Shown one piece after another: positions 22,684 through 35,400 of a stretch of DNA of 64,000 nt; the first letter of the stretch is position 1, and every line of letters starts with the position of its first letter. This stretch comes from Siniperca chuatsi (lineage: Eukaryota; Chordata; Actinopteri; Centrarchiformes; Sinipercidae). The notes beneath the pieces are model-generated. The model saw only the letters and a list, made by a program, of their open reading frames with translations. It did no database searches and had not been told where the DNA came from. The position numbers and the translations under genes were made by a program. The DNA lies in NCBI RefSeq assembly GCF_020085105.1, contig NC_058050.1, positions 30,770,590-30,834,589 of the forward strand, written 5' to 3'.

Positions 22684-23817
22684 GTATATTAAGGCCTAAA
22701 CTTATGCATAATTAAGGATGTGACCTCTTTGAGTGACAGGTGGCTGCTGTCAGCGGTGCACATACGTGTCTGTAACTTTCAGATTACATGCTAGTAGTGC
22801 TTACAGTCAAAATGCATGTTACTGATTGTTGCAAAAACAATTTTAAAGCATTAAACATACTGTAACAATTTTTTCTGTAGAATGATGGTAAACTACAGTT
22901 AACAGTGTCATACTGTAGCTAGTCATGCAGTAATATAGCCTACTGTATTTCTACAGTGTTGAAGTTGCAATCTACATTTTAATCGACAGAGGGTTGGCAT
23001 CCAGGTGTCCAGGCTGTCATCAAAATGAGGGAGTGAAGGAAGAGATGTTTTCCACCTCGGGAATGAGGGATGATGAGGTTTGACTGCGGCTTGCCATCTC
23101 CTTCGTCAAGGAGAGAATCCAGAATCCAAGGTCTCAGGCACTTCAGGGGATCTTAAAAACCTGTATAACAACAAGGCGATTACTTTCAGTCCCCAAGTTT
23201 CAACTATCTATGGCCATAATGGATTATCGTGTCATCAAAATTCTCAATATTCTCAAGAAACCGCTTTTAACACTAGCAGACAGTGCATAACCAGAACAGC
23301 TAGGCTGAGATTTTAAGATTTTAACATTCTGCAATAGTGCAAAAGTACTCAGTTAGAAGCTAAATAAAAGAAATGAACTTACATTACAACTTACATTCCT
23401 ATTACGTGCCGACTACAGTAGGTAACTAAAAATTCACTCACCAAAACGTTGCAAAAACAGTTATGAACCAACGGCACACAGGTCACCGGATCACCTCAGT
23501 CACTATTCTTGTCTGTTGAACTCAGTGTTGCTTGGTTTCACATACAAATTCATCATTAGTGCGCATGCGCCAACATGCATGCTGCCTGTTGCCATAACTC
23601 CGTCTCGTTGTCTCATATTGATATTTATTCATACCTCTAGTACTGCTTGCAATATCTCATTATAAATAAGATACGCTTAACTTGACAGTTCATGCACTAT
23701 TACTTCATACCATATTATTATCATCAACCGGTAAACCCACTTTGTACTTCACACTTATTTTATTTTATACTTATACCCATTTGGTACTTAATTTATTTTC
23801 TGACCTGTACTATAGTG

Positions 23818-23963
<146 letters not shown>

Positions 23964-24075
23964 GCTTAGTTCTTCTATTCCTGTGTGCACTGACGTGATA
24001 GTGAGCTGCTGTAGCAAAAGAGTTTCCCCTCGGGGATCAATAAAGTATTTCTCATTCTGATTCTGATTCTGATCA
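23964..24075 (+). mobile_element. Retroelement 3' tail with TTCTGA repeats
   Basis: 'tttcccctcggggatcaata' followed by 'aagtatttctcattctgatt' and further TTCTGA units is a widespread teleost non-LTR 3' end. No coding part is attached. Confidence 0.6.
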
Positions 24076-24167
24076 ACTTTATATATATTTTTAGTTTCAA
24101 CTCTCACTGCACTTTTCAAGCATATTCATTTTGTAGAAATTCATAATAGAGGTTATTTTTTTAACTC

Positions 24168-24836
24168 TGTTACATGAGCAATTTGTTGCAGACTCGCCAG
24201 GTTCCCTTGTCAATCAGCCTCCACGAGATCCCTCACCAGAGTACTAATTACACACTCCTGCTCCCCATCAGCAACAAATCATGCCAGGATAAAAGCGCAC
24301 CACTCACCCCAGTCAGTTGTCCAGTCTCGTTCATGACAAGAAGGACTAATCTCGACACGACTACTATTACCTCTTCATCATGTTCCCTCTTCCTTGTACC
24401 TACACTCCAGCGTGTACTCCACCCCGTCCCGTGCCAGTGTGTTCCCTCTCCAGTGTGTGCTTGCTCATGGTGGGACTTGTTGGGTCTCTGTAATTAATAT
24501 TATAAAGAGTACGGTCTAGACCTGCTCTATAGGAAAAGCGCAATGAGATAACTTCTGTTATATATTGGTGCTATATAAATAAAATTGAATTGAATTGAAT
24601 TGTGCCTCCTGTCTCTCCACTCCAGTTTCCTCTCCAGCGTATACGTCTCTCCAGTGTGGTTTCCCTGCCAGCTACCCTTCCATCAACTACGGATCAGTAA
24701 GGCTAAGGACAGTATCTGGTTGCATTCCTCATCTATATTAATTCCTATTACCTGCCATCTGTGTTTGCTCTGCTGTTGTCTCAGTAAAACACCATCTTGT
24801 CCCATATCAGTGTCTCCCGACTCTCTGTCCGTAACA
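24168..24836 (+). mobile_element. Possible solo LTR interrupted by an L2 tail
   Basis: Begins 'tgttac' and ends 'gtaaca', with Pro/Ser-rich, C/T-rich content and a terminal 'cgactctctgtccgtaaca' typical of fish Gypsy-type LTR ends. A LINE tail (24495-24603) is inserted inside. Direct flanks do not show a clear target-site duplication, so this stays tentative. Confidence 0.3.
24495..24603 (+). mobile_element. L2-type LINE 3' tail fragment
   Basis: 'tagacctgctctataggaaa' followed by 'caatgagataacttctgtta' and a run of ATTGA units. Only the 3' end of the element is present. Confidence 0.65.
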
Positions 24837-25577
24837 CAATTGACTCTGGGGTTGTGTTGAATGGGGCACTGTATGTTGTACTGCCTGTATAATACACTGT
24901 AGGGAACATTGAATTTTGCTGTGCTGTGTGTTTCTTGCTTGTTAATGTATTTTGTGGGTACTGGTAGTTCAAGGGGTTGGTACCTGTAGAAGTTCCTTTG
25001 TAGGGTTTTGCTGGCTATAAACTACAAATTATATTTTGTCAGACTGAGACTCTGACTGGCACCCCAGCTTAACCGCCATAACTGCGGTATTACCAAACAG
25101 AAACACAAAGCCATGTTATTACCAGAAGATTTTATTTCAACAGAGCACACTGATGCAACAGAGGATTTATTTTTAACAACAGGAAAATCCCAACTTGGAA
25201 ACATTTCACCTCTGCTGTACTCTTCTCACTACATGTTTACTTTAAATGTGAATCAACAGCCAGCCAAACCCTGTGCACGAGTCATGAGATAAGCGAGCAT
25301 TTTTCTTTAATTCATTTTCCATAAAGACAAAGCAAGTGTCCTGCTGGTCTGGAGGAGGATAATGGACATAACTGTATGTATCATTAATAAATGATTAAAT
25401 AACCACTAATAAGCCAATAGTAACAACTTATTAATTAACTGGCTTATTAGAAAATAATTGCAAAACAATAGAAAACTAATAGGAATATATATATTATAAA
25501 ATGTAATTATTATTAAAAGGTAATTTTTAGGACAACAAAAATGTGCACATGTACTGAGATTATGGGACCCATTGTAT
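24837..25577. other. No gene recognised
   Basis: AT-rich intergenic DNA. Neither strand shows a family motif or convincing splice structure. Confidence 0.5.
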
Positions 25578-25640
25578 GAATAAAGTGCAATGAGATAACT
25601 TCTGTTATGAATTGCCGCTATATGAATAAAATTGAATTGA
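25578..25640 (+). mobile_element. L2-type LINE 3' tail fragment
   Basis: Short copy of the same 3' end as 24495-24603, with 'aagtgcaatgagataacttc' and ATTGA units. Confidence 0.6.
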
Positions 25641-28600
25641 ATATAAATATAAGCATATGAACTAACATAAAAACCAAAGTTCTTAAAGCATTTTGGGGTG
25701 TTTTCAGTCCAACTCCAGTCATCTCTACACATGTGAAACAGATGAAACAATGGGAAACCCTGTGAGGCTGTTTATTGCTAAACGTGATCATATCCTTGTG
25801 TGTCAGTGACAATAGATTACAAGACTGTGAAATCTCAGGTCACTTATATTCCATTACAGAGGAGCATTCATTCCAAGGAGCAGGCTGGAGCTCACATTCC
25901 TCACAGCTGTGAGGGACTTTCAAGTTTCTGTTGAGCTCTCAGGCTCCGACTCTCCCTGCAGTCATTAGCTAATGGTCAGGGCCTTTTTTGTGCAACAAAT
26001 GGAAACCCAGTGTCGTTTCAGCTGTCCAGTTCCCACAATCCTACTCTCTCTTTTTCATAAACACACACCCACTGAAAGAACAAGGATATCGACACACTGA
26101 AAAGGATTGAAGGGAATCTGGGGTATCATCTAATATTTAAAGTTGTCATGGTTCTCCTCTCCCCTCTTATTTTTTTATTTTTTGTTGCACAACCAGACTG
26201 ACAAGTTCCGAGCCGGGGATTTTCAGTGTGGATGACACTCGATGATGAGCAGCACCTGAGGCTGTTTACCCTCTCACCGTCTCAACCGGCTGACCACAGT
26301 CATGCAATGGATTCATTGTCTTGAATGTCATTTTAAGTTGTGTAGTGTATGAAGCACCTTATTAAATAATGGCTTTGATATGTCTCTCTGCCAGCATGAC
26401 ATGACACATGATGACCTGTATGTACACAAATGTGGTAGCAGATGAAATAATCTTCACAAACAGATAAGCAGATAAAACAAACTTACCCTGTGGTTTTACA
26501 GCAGTCGGCAGAGCTGTCAAAACCGAGACATCAAACTCAGAGACAACCATGAGAATGGGACACTAATTTGTGTTCTTTGGAAGTGAATTAAAGTTAAAGC
26601 CCTCTGTCTGAGTGCACCCAATAGGTATGAGATCATTACAGTAGGAGGTCATACAGTATATGTTACATCAACAGCCAATGGCCATAAAACAGTTTTGCAT
26701 TGCATTTGTTAAAATGCAGACTGTGAAGAGCTTGCTGTGCAGTCTGTTCTTGGCTTGTGAATTGTACCACATGACTTGGGAGCCACACTGCTGTCACAGC
26801 ATCTTTACCTCCTCATCAGTTCTCAAACATGCTGACAGCCTGGAGGAGGGGTGTTGCTGCAGACAGGCCTGTACTGCCGTCACCTTCACTTCTGGCTTGT
26901 TTTGCAGGGGTTTTGCCTTCAGGTTGGTGAAACACACGATCAGTTGGATGGAGGTCGGGTTGTGGATGTAAACATTCTCTAACACCCTTAAAGAAATGTC
27001 AGCATTTTAAAGCGAGTCTATGTAACCTTTACTGTACAACAGCCACCGTGGCATTAAGAGATAATTACAGAATCATGTTTTATGCCAAAACTTAGTCTAA
27101 CAGTAGAGCGGGGTCATAAAATCAGTGAACTGACTCAATACCATCTACCATACAGCAATATCTATGTAGAGTTTGCTCAAATTTGCTAAATTTAGCCACC
27201 ATAAGACACTGGTCATACCAGACCAAATTGTATTAAATTGAGTAAGGGTGTGTTTTATTGCTTATAAATTCCACTTTTTATTAGTAAGATGAAGAGTGTG
27301 TTATTTTGTCTTTCAGAAGTTAGATTGTTTTGCGTTTACCCTATAACCATTGTTTCATTTCAAAGCCATTGTGCTGGATTAGAGCCCAAACAATAAAAAA
27401 TATGTCTCTGTCCTACTGTGTTACAGACTGACCCGAGAGGATTTTGTTTTGTGAAAAAATGCAGTTCACTTTTTTTGTTGTTGAGAAATCCCTGTCCACT
27501 TTAGAAGGAAGAGGTAGATATACTATATATTTTCTCCCTGGCAGCCTGCACTCAGTTCATTCATTCAGTGACACTGGTAGCTAATGTTCATGTAGCTCTT
27601 GGTTCAAAAACAGAGTGGCTGGAATAAACAGGAGGAACACCTTTGTTGTTAGCGATAATATTGGCAAATGTTCATTTGTTCAGATTACAAGGATGGCATC
27701 TTGAATTGTTTATGCCTCCTTTTTAATAGTGGAATGAGTTGTACCATATTTATTATTATTATTATTTTGGGATATTGGAGGAAGGTGTAATGTAATGGTT
27801 GTGTAGGGTGTTGCATTTTAAAAGTAACATGAGGTTCATCCTCCACTCAACAGTACCAGCACATTGTTGTTGGAATGACATGTTACTGATGAATTTTTCA
27901 ATTGTAATGTTTCAATGATTTGAAAAGCACAAAAAAAAGTTCCATTGAAAAAAATGTCATTGTGTGGTGGAAGGATGGTGGGTGGTGGAAGAGATTTCAG
28001 AGGCAGAGAAAATGTTTTTGTAAATTTGCAGAAATGCAGAAATGATCCTTTAAAAGTGATGTAACAGTGTTAAGCACCCTTGACTACTGACATCAGCAGT
28101 GGGTATTCATGGAATCCACTGTTGATTGTGTGTCTAGACTGTTGCACAGGTTTTTGCAAGTTCTTCCTCATTCTTACATGTCCTCAGACTTCAGCATCAT
28201 CACAGAAAGCATTTGGGTGAGAGCAAAGTTTCTCAACCTTCTTGACTCACCGTCATGCAGACATGAGTGATACTGGATGGCAATTTTGGTCAAATCCCCT
28301 CAGTACTCACTTAACCGTGTCTCAAAATGGCAACTATTCAGTTGTTCTAAAACCATACCTTCATGTCACACCGTCGACCACAGAGAGTCTGTGACAGTGG
28401 AAAGTCGGCTGACTTGCTCCCTGTGAGTACACATGCTCCTCAAGGACACACATGAATTTATGATTAAAGAGCCAGCTTTCTGTTTAAATATGCTAATGAC
28501 ATGCTGTTAGTTGGTCTTCTTCAGAAAACAAATCCCTTAAGTGTAGCTGCATGAACAGGCTCTTCAGGCTTGGTGTAAATGTAGCTCCTGGAGATTAATA

Positions 28601-28722
28601 TTAAAAAGAAATTATTTGCGCCTAGCAGAATTTCATAACAAGGCCACTTCTACTTGACTGCTAACCAGTCCCATAGCCAGAGGAAACTTCTTGGACGGTC
28701 AACTGATTTCCCTGGATGGGCC

Positions 28723-28728
<6 letters not shown>
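25641..28728. other. Gene-free interval
   Basis: About 3 kb with only short, featureless open frames on both strands. A small ATT repeat lies near 27752-27767. No repeat family recognised. Confidence 0.5.

Positions 28729-28776
<48 letters not shown>
28729..28776. repeat. (GT)n microsatellite
   Basis: Uninterrupted GT dinucleotides, about 24 units. Confidence 0.97.
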
Positions 28777-28777
<1 letters not shown>

Positions 28778-29399
28778 CGTCAAGCATTAAATATAATAAT
28801 GGGAATAATAGAAATATTGTCAATATTTCTATTTTATTTCAACAATATTGTAGGATGAAATTCAGGGATATATCATTACATTAGTTTATTTCAATTTTGT
28901 GAAAAGGTGCTGCACCTGTTGCATTATGATCCTTATACAAGAATCATAATATTTTTCAATGTGATTTTCTTACTAAACCGTTATACATGCATGTAGTGCA
29001 TTTATAATTTAGCCAATAAAACCACAGCATTACAGTTGCACTTTATTAGCGTTTTGTCCAAAAGACTTTCATAATTCCCTTACATTATAAATAATATCTT
29101 GACAGTACCATATGACATTTTGTCACCCAAACAATATGACAGCATAAAAATGGTATAGTTAAGAAACGTACTTCTTGAGAGTACAGAGTCGTCACTCATG
29201 TCAATACGAAACTTTTGTGCATTTGAAGCATATTTTGTTCATGCCAGAGAGGATGTCTGAATCCGATCCAAACCTTCCTGCCACAACAGATCAATATAGA
29301 CAAATGACTACAAAATATTAGAGGAAACCATCTGGAAAGCTTGCGCTGCTCGCAATAATTAAAACAAAAGATATCGCAGGTGATATCTAACCTAACCTA
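28777..29399. other. No gene recognised
   Basis: AT-rich DNA between the GT repeat and the LINE. Nothing coding is recognised. Confidence 0.5.
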
Positions 29400-30604
29400 A
29401 CCAATTAGCTAAACTTCAAGCATGCCTTAAGGACATAAAGACCTGGATGACCTGCAATTTTCTAATGTTAAACTCTGACAAAACTGAAGTTAATGTACTT
29501 GGTCCCAAACACCTCCAAGACACATTATCTAGTTATTTTTGATCAGGATTTATCCTTTAACTCCCACATGAAACAAACTTCAAGGACTGCCTTCTTTCAC
29601 CTACATAACATTGCAAAAATCAGTCACATCCTGTCTCAAAATGATGCCGAAAAACTAGTGCATGCATTTGTTACTTCTAGAATGGACTATTGCAATTCCT
29701 TATTATCAGGCTGCCCGAATAAGTCCCTTAAGACTCTTCAGTTAATCCAGAATGCTGCGGCACGTGTACTGACAAGAACTAGGAGTATTATTAGCTTCTC
29801 TGCACTGGCTCCCTGTAAAATCCAGAATAGAATTTAAAATCCTCTTCCTCACCTACAAAGCTCTTAATGGACAGGCACCATCATATCTTAAAGATCTCAT
29901 AATACCATATTACCCGACTAGAACACTGCGCTCCCAGAATGCAGGGTTACTTGTGGTTCCTAGAGTCACCAAAAGTAAAATGGGAGCCAGAGCCTTCAGC
30001 TATCAAGCTCCTCTCCTGTGGAATCAGGTCCCAGTTTGGGTTTGGGAGGCAGACACCATTTCCACATTTAAGAGTAGGCTTAAGATTTTCCTCTTTGATA
30101 AAGCTTATAGTTAGGGCTGACTTGGGTGAGCCCTGAACCATCCCTTAGTTATGCTGCTGTAGGCCTAGACTGCTGGGAGACTTCCCATGATGCACCTCTT
30201 TCCTCTCTCCTTCTCTCCCTCTTCATCTGTATGCATTTTTATCCCATTACTGCATGTTACTAACTCGACATCTTCTCTCTCTGATAGTTCTGTGCTTTCC
30301 CGTTTCTCTCCTCTCTCCTTCTGTCGCTTCCAGCAGGTATTTCTGCCTCCGGAGCTGCAGAGTCTGGATCTGTGGTTGTGGGCCACCTGCTGCCCCGTGT
30401 TCCTGCTCGACAACTGCTACTACAGTTGTTGTTATCGGCTCTGTTACTAATACTGTCATTACCATCCCTATAGCTGTCATTCATATTATTATTAATTTAT
30501 TAATATTAACACTACAATTACATTTCTACTATTTAAAAAATTCTAGGTGGTATTTGCATTGTGCAAATAAATAAAATTTAAATAAATAAAATTTAATTGA
30601 ATTG
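29400..30604 (+). mobile_element. L2 LINE, 5'-truncated (RT C-terminal end plus 3' UTR)
   Basis: Starts within the thumb region of ORF2 (C-L-K-D-I-K-T-W-M, about 29422). It continues with D-L-S-F-N-S-H, S-R-M-D-Y-C-N-S-L-L-S-G (about 29677-29712), Q-N-A-A-A-R-V-L-T-R-T and the L2 C-terminal end T-F-K-S-R-L-K (about 30063). The stop is near 30113. The 3' UTR contains 'cctccggagctgcagagtct' and the tail ends in AATTGAATTG. Frame changes near 29505 and 29785 and the truncation make it dead. A sister copy is at 61910-63190. Confidence 0.85.
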
Positions 30605-31340
30605 AAGTGAAGTTATGGACATCCTGACAGAAACTTCTCATCCTTTATTCCCTCACTATGAGACACTTTATATTATTCCAAGTGCAATCAGCATTTAAAT
30701 ACAAAAAATCTTGCTGCAGAAGTATTTTATTTTATGTTTTAATGTATTATGTTTTGTTTAATGTGTTGCATTTCTATTTTTCACTAGTGACTTGTGTTTT
30801 ATACTCTGACTGTGTTTTACCATATTTATTGTATATCTTACATGTTTCTGTTCTGCTTTTATGTTTTGGTGTGCTAAAGACAAATTTCCACCATGATAGA
30901 CAATAAAGCTGAATTAATTTCTAATTTGAAAATGGAATTGCCACAGGGACTTTGAATTATGTCCTTATTATACTCTCTTTTTAGTGGTTATTTTCATAAT
31001 GATGGGATTCTCCCAGATATCTTTTGTGAAATCTGTCAAAGTCAAAGCCACTCTGATTTGCTGAAATGCACCAATTAAAGGATTAAAGGATCACGATTCC
31101 GCTGTTGTAGTTTCTGGTTAGGGTTGCCATGACTTCCCAGTGTAAGTAAATTTGGGCTTGTTTTTTTTTTGGATATCCATTGTATAAATACAAATGGAAC
31201 ATTAGCAGAAAATACTTCTGGCTTCTTACTTCTGAAAACACAGAAAAAGAGGCTCAGATCTTCTAAAATGTATCATCTTTATAATAAAATGTACAATTCA
31301 ATATAAGTCATTTCTGACAACCCATTTTAAATAATGATAT
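30605..31340. other. Gene-free, possible short retroelement tail
   Basis: An end resembling a LINE 3' tail ('gacaataaagctgaattaat') lies at 30899-30918. From about 30930 the sequence is unremarkable and forms the 3' flank of the receptor gene. ATTTAAA/AATAAA-like bases near 31285 could serve its poly(A) site on the minus strand, but none is certain. Confidence 0.35.
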
Positions 31341-32458
31341 TTATATGCTGGTGCTTCTTCTGAGGCAGTGTCGTGTGATTGAACCGCTGCGCAAACTTGT
31401 GCAGCTAGTCCCGTCTCTGCAGTTTGTCACCACCGCGGGTTCGAGAGGATTGGCTGCAGGTACAGAGAGGGGTGAAGCACTGATGATGAAGTGATGACCG
31501 CTGGACTGTCGTTCTGACACTGAACTCTCAGACACAGAGACAGAATCTGTGGTTTTGCTGGAGTATTCATACAGATTCTTCCTGAAAGCACTCTTGGTGT
31601 TTTGTTTTTTCTTAAAAAGAATTATATAACACTTTGGGAAGAAATGACAGCTGAGGATGGCGTAGTTGGAGATGAGAATGACCACCATCTCCACAGCTGG
31701 CAGGTACACTCCTGCAGTGGTGACGTAGACAGGAACGAAGAGCAGCCAGGAGATGAGGTAGAGCAGCATGCTGAAGGTGATGAACTTTGCCTCATTGTAC
31801 TGCTGTGGCAGTTGGCGTCCTTTGAATGCGCAGATGAAACACATAAAAACCAGGACAGCTATGTAGCCCAACATCACCCCAAAGGCCAAATATGAGCCCT
31901 CATTACAGTCCTCCAGCAGAGTGGTTGGATAACTGATGATGTTATCAAATGGGCTTTTGAGGACCAGCCAGCAGATGCAGATAGCTGCCTGTAAGGCCAC
32001 ACAGATGCTGACAATGACGTAAGGCTGGTAGAGCCTCCGCAGAACCTCCTGCAGCTCAGGATCAAACTGGAAGGCTAGCAGGATCTGCAGGGTCCTGACC
32101 AGGATGCAGGAGACACACAGAGTGAAGCTGATGCCAAAGAGCACCTGTCGAGCCTTACACTGGAAACTGTTGGGCCGGCCTACAAACAGCATGGCACTGA
32201 TGTAACTGATGACCAGAGAGAACAGGATGGCCTGGCTCAGTGGCCCGCCAGCAGCCTTCACTACAGGAGTGTCACGCTGATGTAGAAACAGAGCTGACAC
32301 CAGTAGTACCAGGAGGATGCCCAGGACAGAAAAGGTCAGGAGCACCACAGCGAAGCCGTCCTGCCAGGAGAAGAAGAGCAGGGCTTTGGGGATGCAGCTG
32401 GAGCTGCCCTTAGGAGACCACTCTGTGTTTGTGTCACAGCTCAGGCACTGGTCCATAT
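31341..32458 (-). CDS. gprc6a: gprc6a exon 6: end of Cys-rich domain, 7TM and C-tail
   Basis: Acceptor 'ttcatccctgcag' precedes 32458. The first two bases complete an Asp codon split across the intron (phase 1). Encodes D-M-D-Q-C, the last cysteines of the Cys-rich domain, all seven helices and a 99-residue tail with many serines. Conserved Cys residues at the top of TM3 and in extracellular loop 2 (D-C-N-E-G-S) are present. Stop codon at 31341-31343. A single long 7TM exon is standard for this family. Confidence 0.93.
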
Positions 32459-35400
32459 CTGCAGGGATGAAGGAGCACAAACCCAGGTACAGAATAAAAC
32501 TATCACTCAAAGGCTTACAAAGATTTGACTCTGTTCACAGAGAATTTCAAGCCTAACCTAGTTTTGAGTCAACACAAGAATCATTACTGGATGAGAATAA
32601 CCAGGGAAGCTAGAGGTCGAAGGCAACTCGATTGATTGTTCTAGTTTTGAAGATGTTTCGTTTCTCATCAAGAGGCTTTATCATTTCCACCAACTAGTGG
32701 GAAGTTCTCACGCTTTCAAACCTTCTTGGATCATTCACATGTTGGTGTGAGACGAGGATTGTGAGGTCACATTTGAGTTGTTAGTGTCACATGACAGTCA
32801 TGTGAGAGTTATTAAGGAAGGAACATCAGTAGCAAAATTTTTAGCACCTGAATGGCTGACAATCTTCACAGAAAACTACAGTAGGGCAGGCTGATACTGA
32901 TTCAACTCCATATTAAATAGCTTAAATATCCATGTAACAGGCAGAGGATGATGTGTATCTGTGTATCCGGGAGGTAGAGACGAGTTGACATTTAGCTATT
33001 CACCACAGTAACTTTTTTCTTTTGAGTTCGTGCCCCCTGAAAGAAAGGACTGAACCTGACATCCTGGAGTTTGTTGTAGTGCAGTGTAATGCTGACACAC
33101 AACACAAGCCTCCAGACTGCTACAACGTCATTCACACATTAAAGGGCTGGATATACTCAGACGTGGATATGGACAGTGTTCACACCAGTGATTCTGTTTA
33201 TACTACATTGGGTGTCTGCATACCCAGATGTGGTCAGAGATATGTTCAGTCATGCGGATCCTGGCAGCTATGTGGACAAGGAAAGTTTCTCTAAAAAGCG
33301 CCAGATGAAGAGATGAAGTGTTTGCAAACAAGAAGCAAGCAAGCGAGAGAGAGGCAAAACAAGAAACAAAACTTAACTTTATGGCTGTTTGATTCAATGC
33401 AGTTAAATGCCAAAGCAGGAATTAATAACCAATAAACACTCCCCTGATCGTCTACTTTGGAGACACACTTTTAGTCTGTTTTCAGTCTCTCTCCACCTCT
33501 CCTTGTCTCCTTTGCAACATCCCTTCAGACATCACAGTCACGCAATAGCAGACTACATAGAACAGCACTGCGACTGTGCTGTTGTCTCATCAAGGATGAA
33601 ACTTTGTCACAAGGATGTCACTTTTTTAAGTTAGTGAGTTAGTTGGAAACACAAACAGGAATGCACAAAAGGGACTTTTAGCTCCTGATTTTGGTGCCTG
33701 TTCCTTGGTCAAAAAGGAGCTGAGTGGCTTGAGAGGACCAACCATTTACTTTTATTTAGATTGTGATTGGATCACAGTCCTTCCTCATTGCACCTAGAGT
33801 GTGATCACACCTGGGTTTCTGTCTATGTAAGTACAAAGAGTTAGTTATTTGATCACATAAAACACACCTTAAAAATGGAGTTCACATCAACTAATGAGTC
33901 TGACTCAGACTCTTAACCAGAGCATGGCTATTAGTCATTGTGCATGTAAAGGCATCCAGTGACAGTGACATCCAGTGTGTGTATGGGGGGAGTGTCTTGC
34001 CTGTGTTATTAGAGTAGTAGTTCTCAGTACAGTTGATGCACTCATAACAACAAGTGTGTTGACCCTCAGCTGTTTTCTTGAACTCTCCAGGGATGCAGCT
34101 ATTGGAGCATTTTGAGATGATGTGCTGAGGAAAGCAGGGAGAGACCATGATTATAGACCATTCATTACTCTATTTTATAGTTTGTGGCTTATTTTTCTTG
34201 TAGTGTTTTTAAATTAAATGTATTGTATTTTACTGCATTCTACACAACTTATTCTTTTTAAGAAGACTCTTACTGGATATACTGTGTATTTAAACCGAGG
34301 TCCTATTTTTAGTATTCCTTAAGTCAGCTTTAATGGTCTGAATGTTTTCAGTAAACACACACCGCAGTATGTGTGTGTGGGTCTCTGTGTGTGTCTACAA
34401 AATAACATAAAGGCAGCAGAATGAGGGCCTACCTTCAGCTCCTTGAACTGTTGGGTGGTGCTGTAGTTGGTGTGGGTGAAGTTGTTGTTGTGTGGGTGGT
34501 ACTCAGCCACAACATCATGGACATGGATGTTCCCTTCACCTGACCTCCACATTGTCACATCGTAGCCCAGGTTGATGTCTCCTCTGCTGTCAAACCTATA
34601 GCTCTTTTCTCTAAGTTTAAACTCCTGCATGCACAGAGCTTTCAGCACCTACAGGACATGAGGCATTTCATTTATCAAGTCAGTACCTTGGATAAGTCTG
34701 TTAAACCACACTATTTACAGGGACACTACTGTACTCTTTTGTATTTGCTGTATGCATGACTATACTTGAGAAGACCATCTGTTATTTGCATTCAGTACCC
34801 ATCCTCTAGCTTAACCTTACAGTGCTGCATAGCTGCATATTCATCATCGATAGATTATTACCACAATGATTTTGACACAGTAATTATTATAAACAAACAA
34901 GGCCGTCACTGAGAAGATGTGGGCATTGTTTTGGCTCAGTCTGCAGGATTACTTTACAGCACACAACAGGAAGAAGGAGCTGTTCCTCCAGAGGAAACAC
35001 AGTTTTAGCTATTTTAGGTGGTGAAAGGAATGAAAATTATTCTGACCTTGTTAATCTCATATAGTAACAGAGACCCGACCTTGGACTCAAGCCAGGCCTG
35101 GTCCAAATTTAAGTATACTCAGTCTAATTGGGTCAGGTACAGTCTTGTTGTATTGCCAGTAGGAAAAGCACAAGTGTAAATGATCAAATGAATGATGGCT
35201 CAATTCCATGTAGCTGCTTTATTTTCAGGGTCCTAGTATTGTTCATGGAAAAAGGACTAACATCATAAGATAAATTGTGTTTTTTGAGGCAGACAGAGAT
35301 TGTTAACTATGAAGTGCAGGTAAAATGGCATGTATTGCTGCTTTTTTCCATTTAAAAAATTGGTGTCAAAAAGTTTTGATGTTCTCTCTCTATTTGGGAC

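Noticed and set aside
28729..28776. Cys-Val repeat protein segment
   Set aside because: Translation of the (GT)n microsatellite.
31602..31895. Plus-strand open frame inside the receptor gene
   Set aside because: Antisense shadow of gprc6a exon 6.
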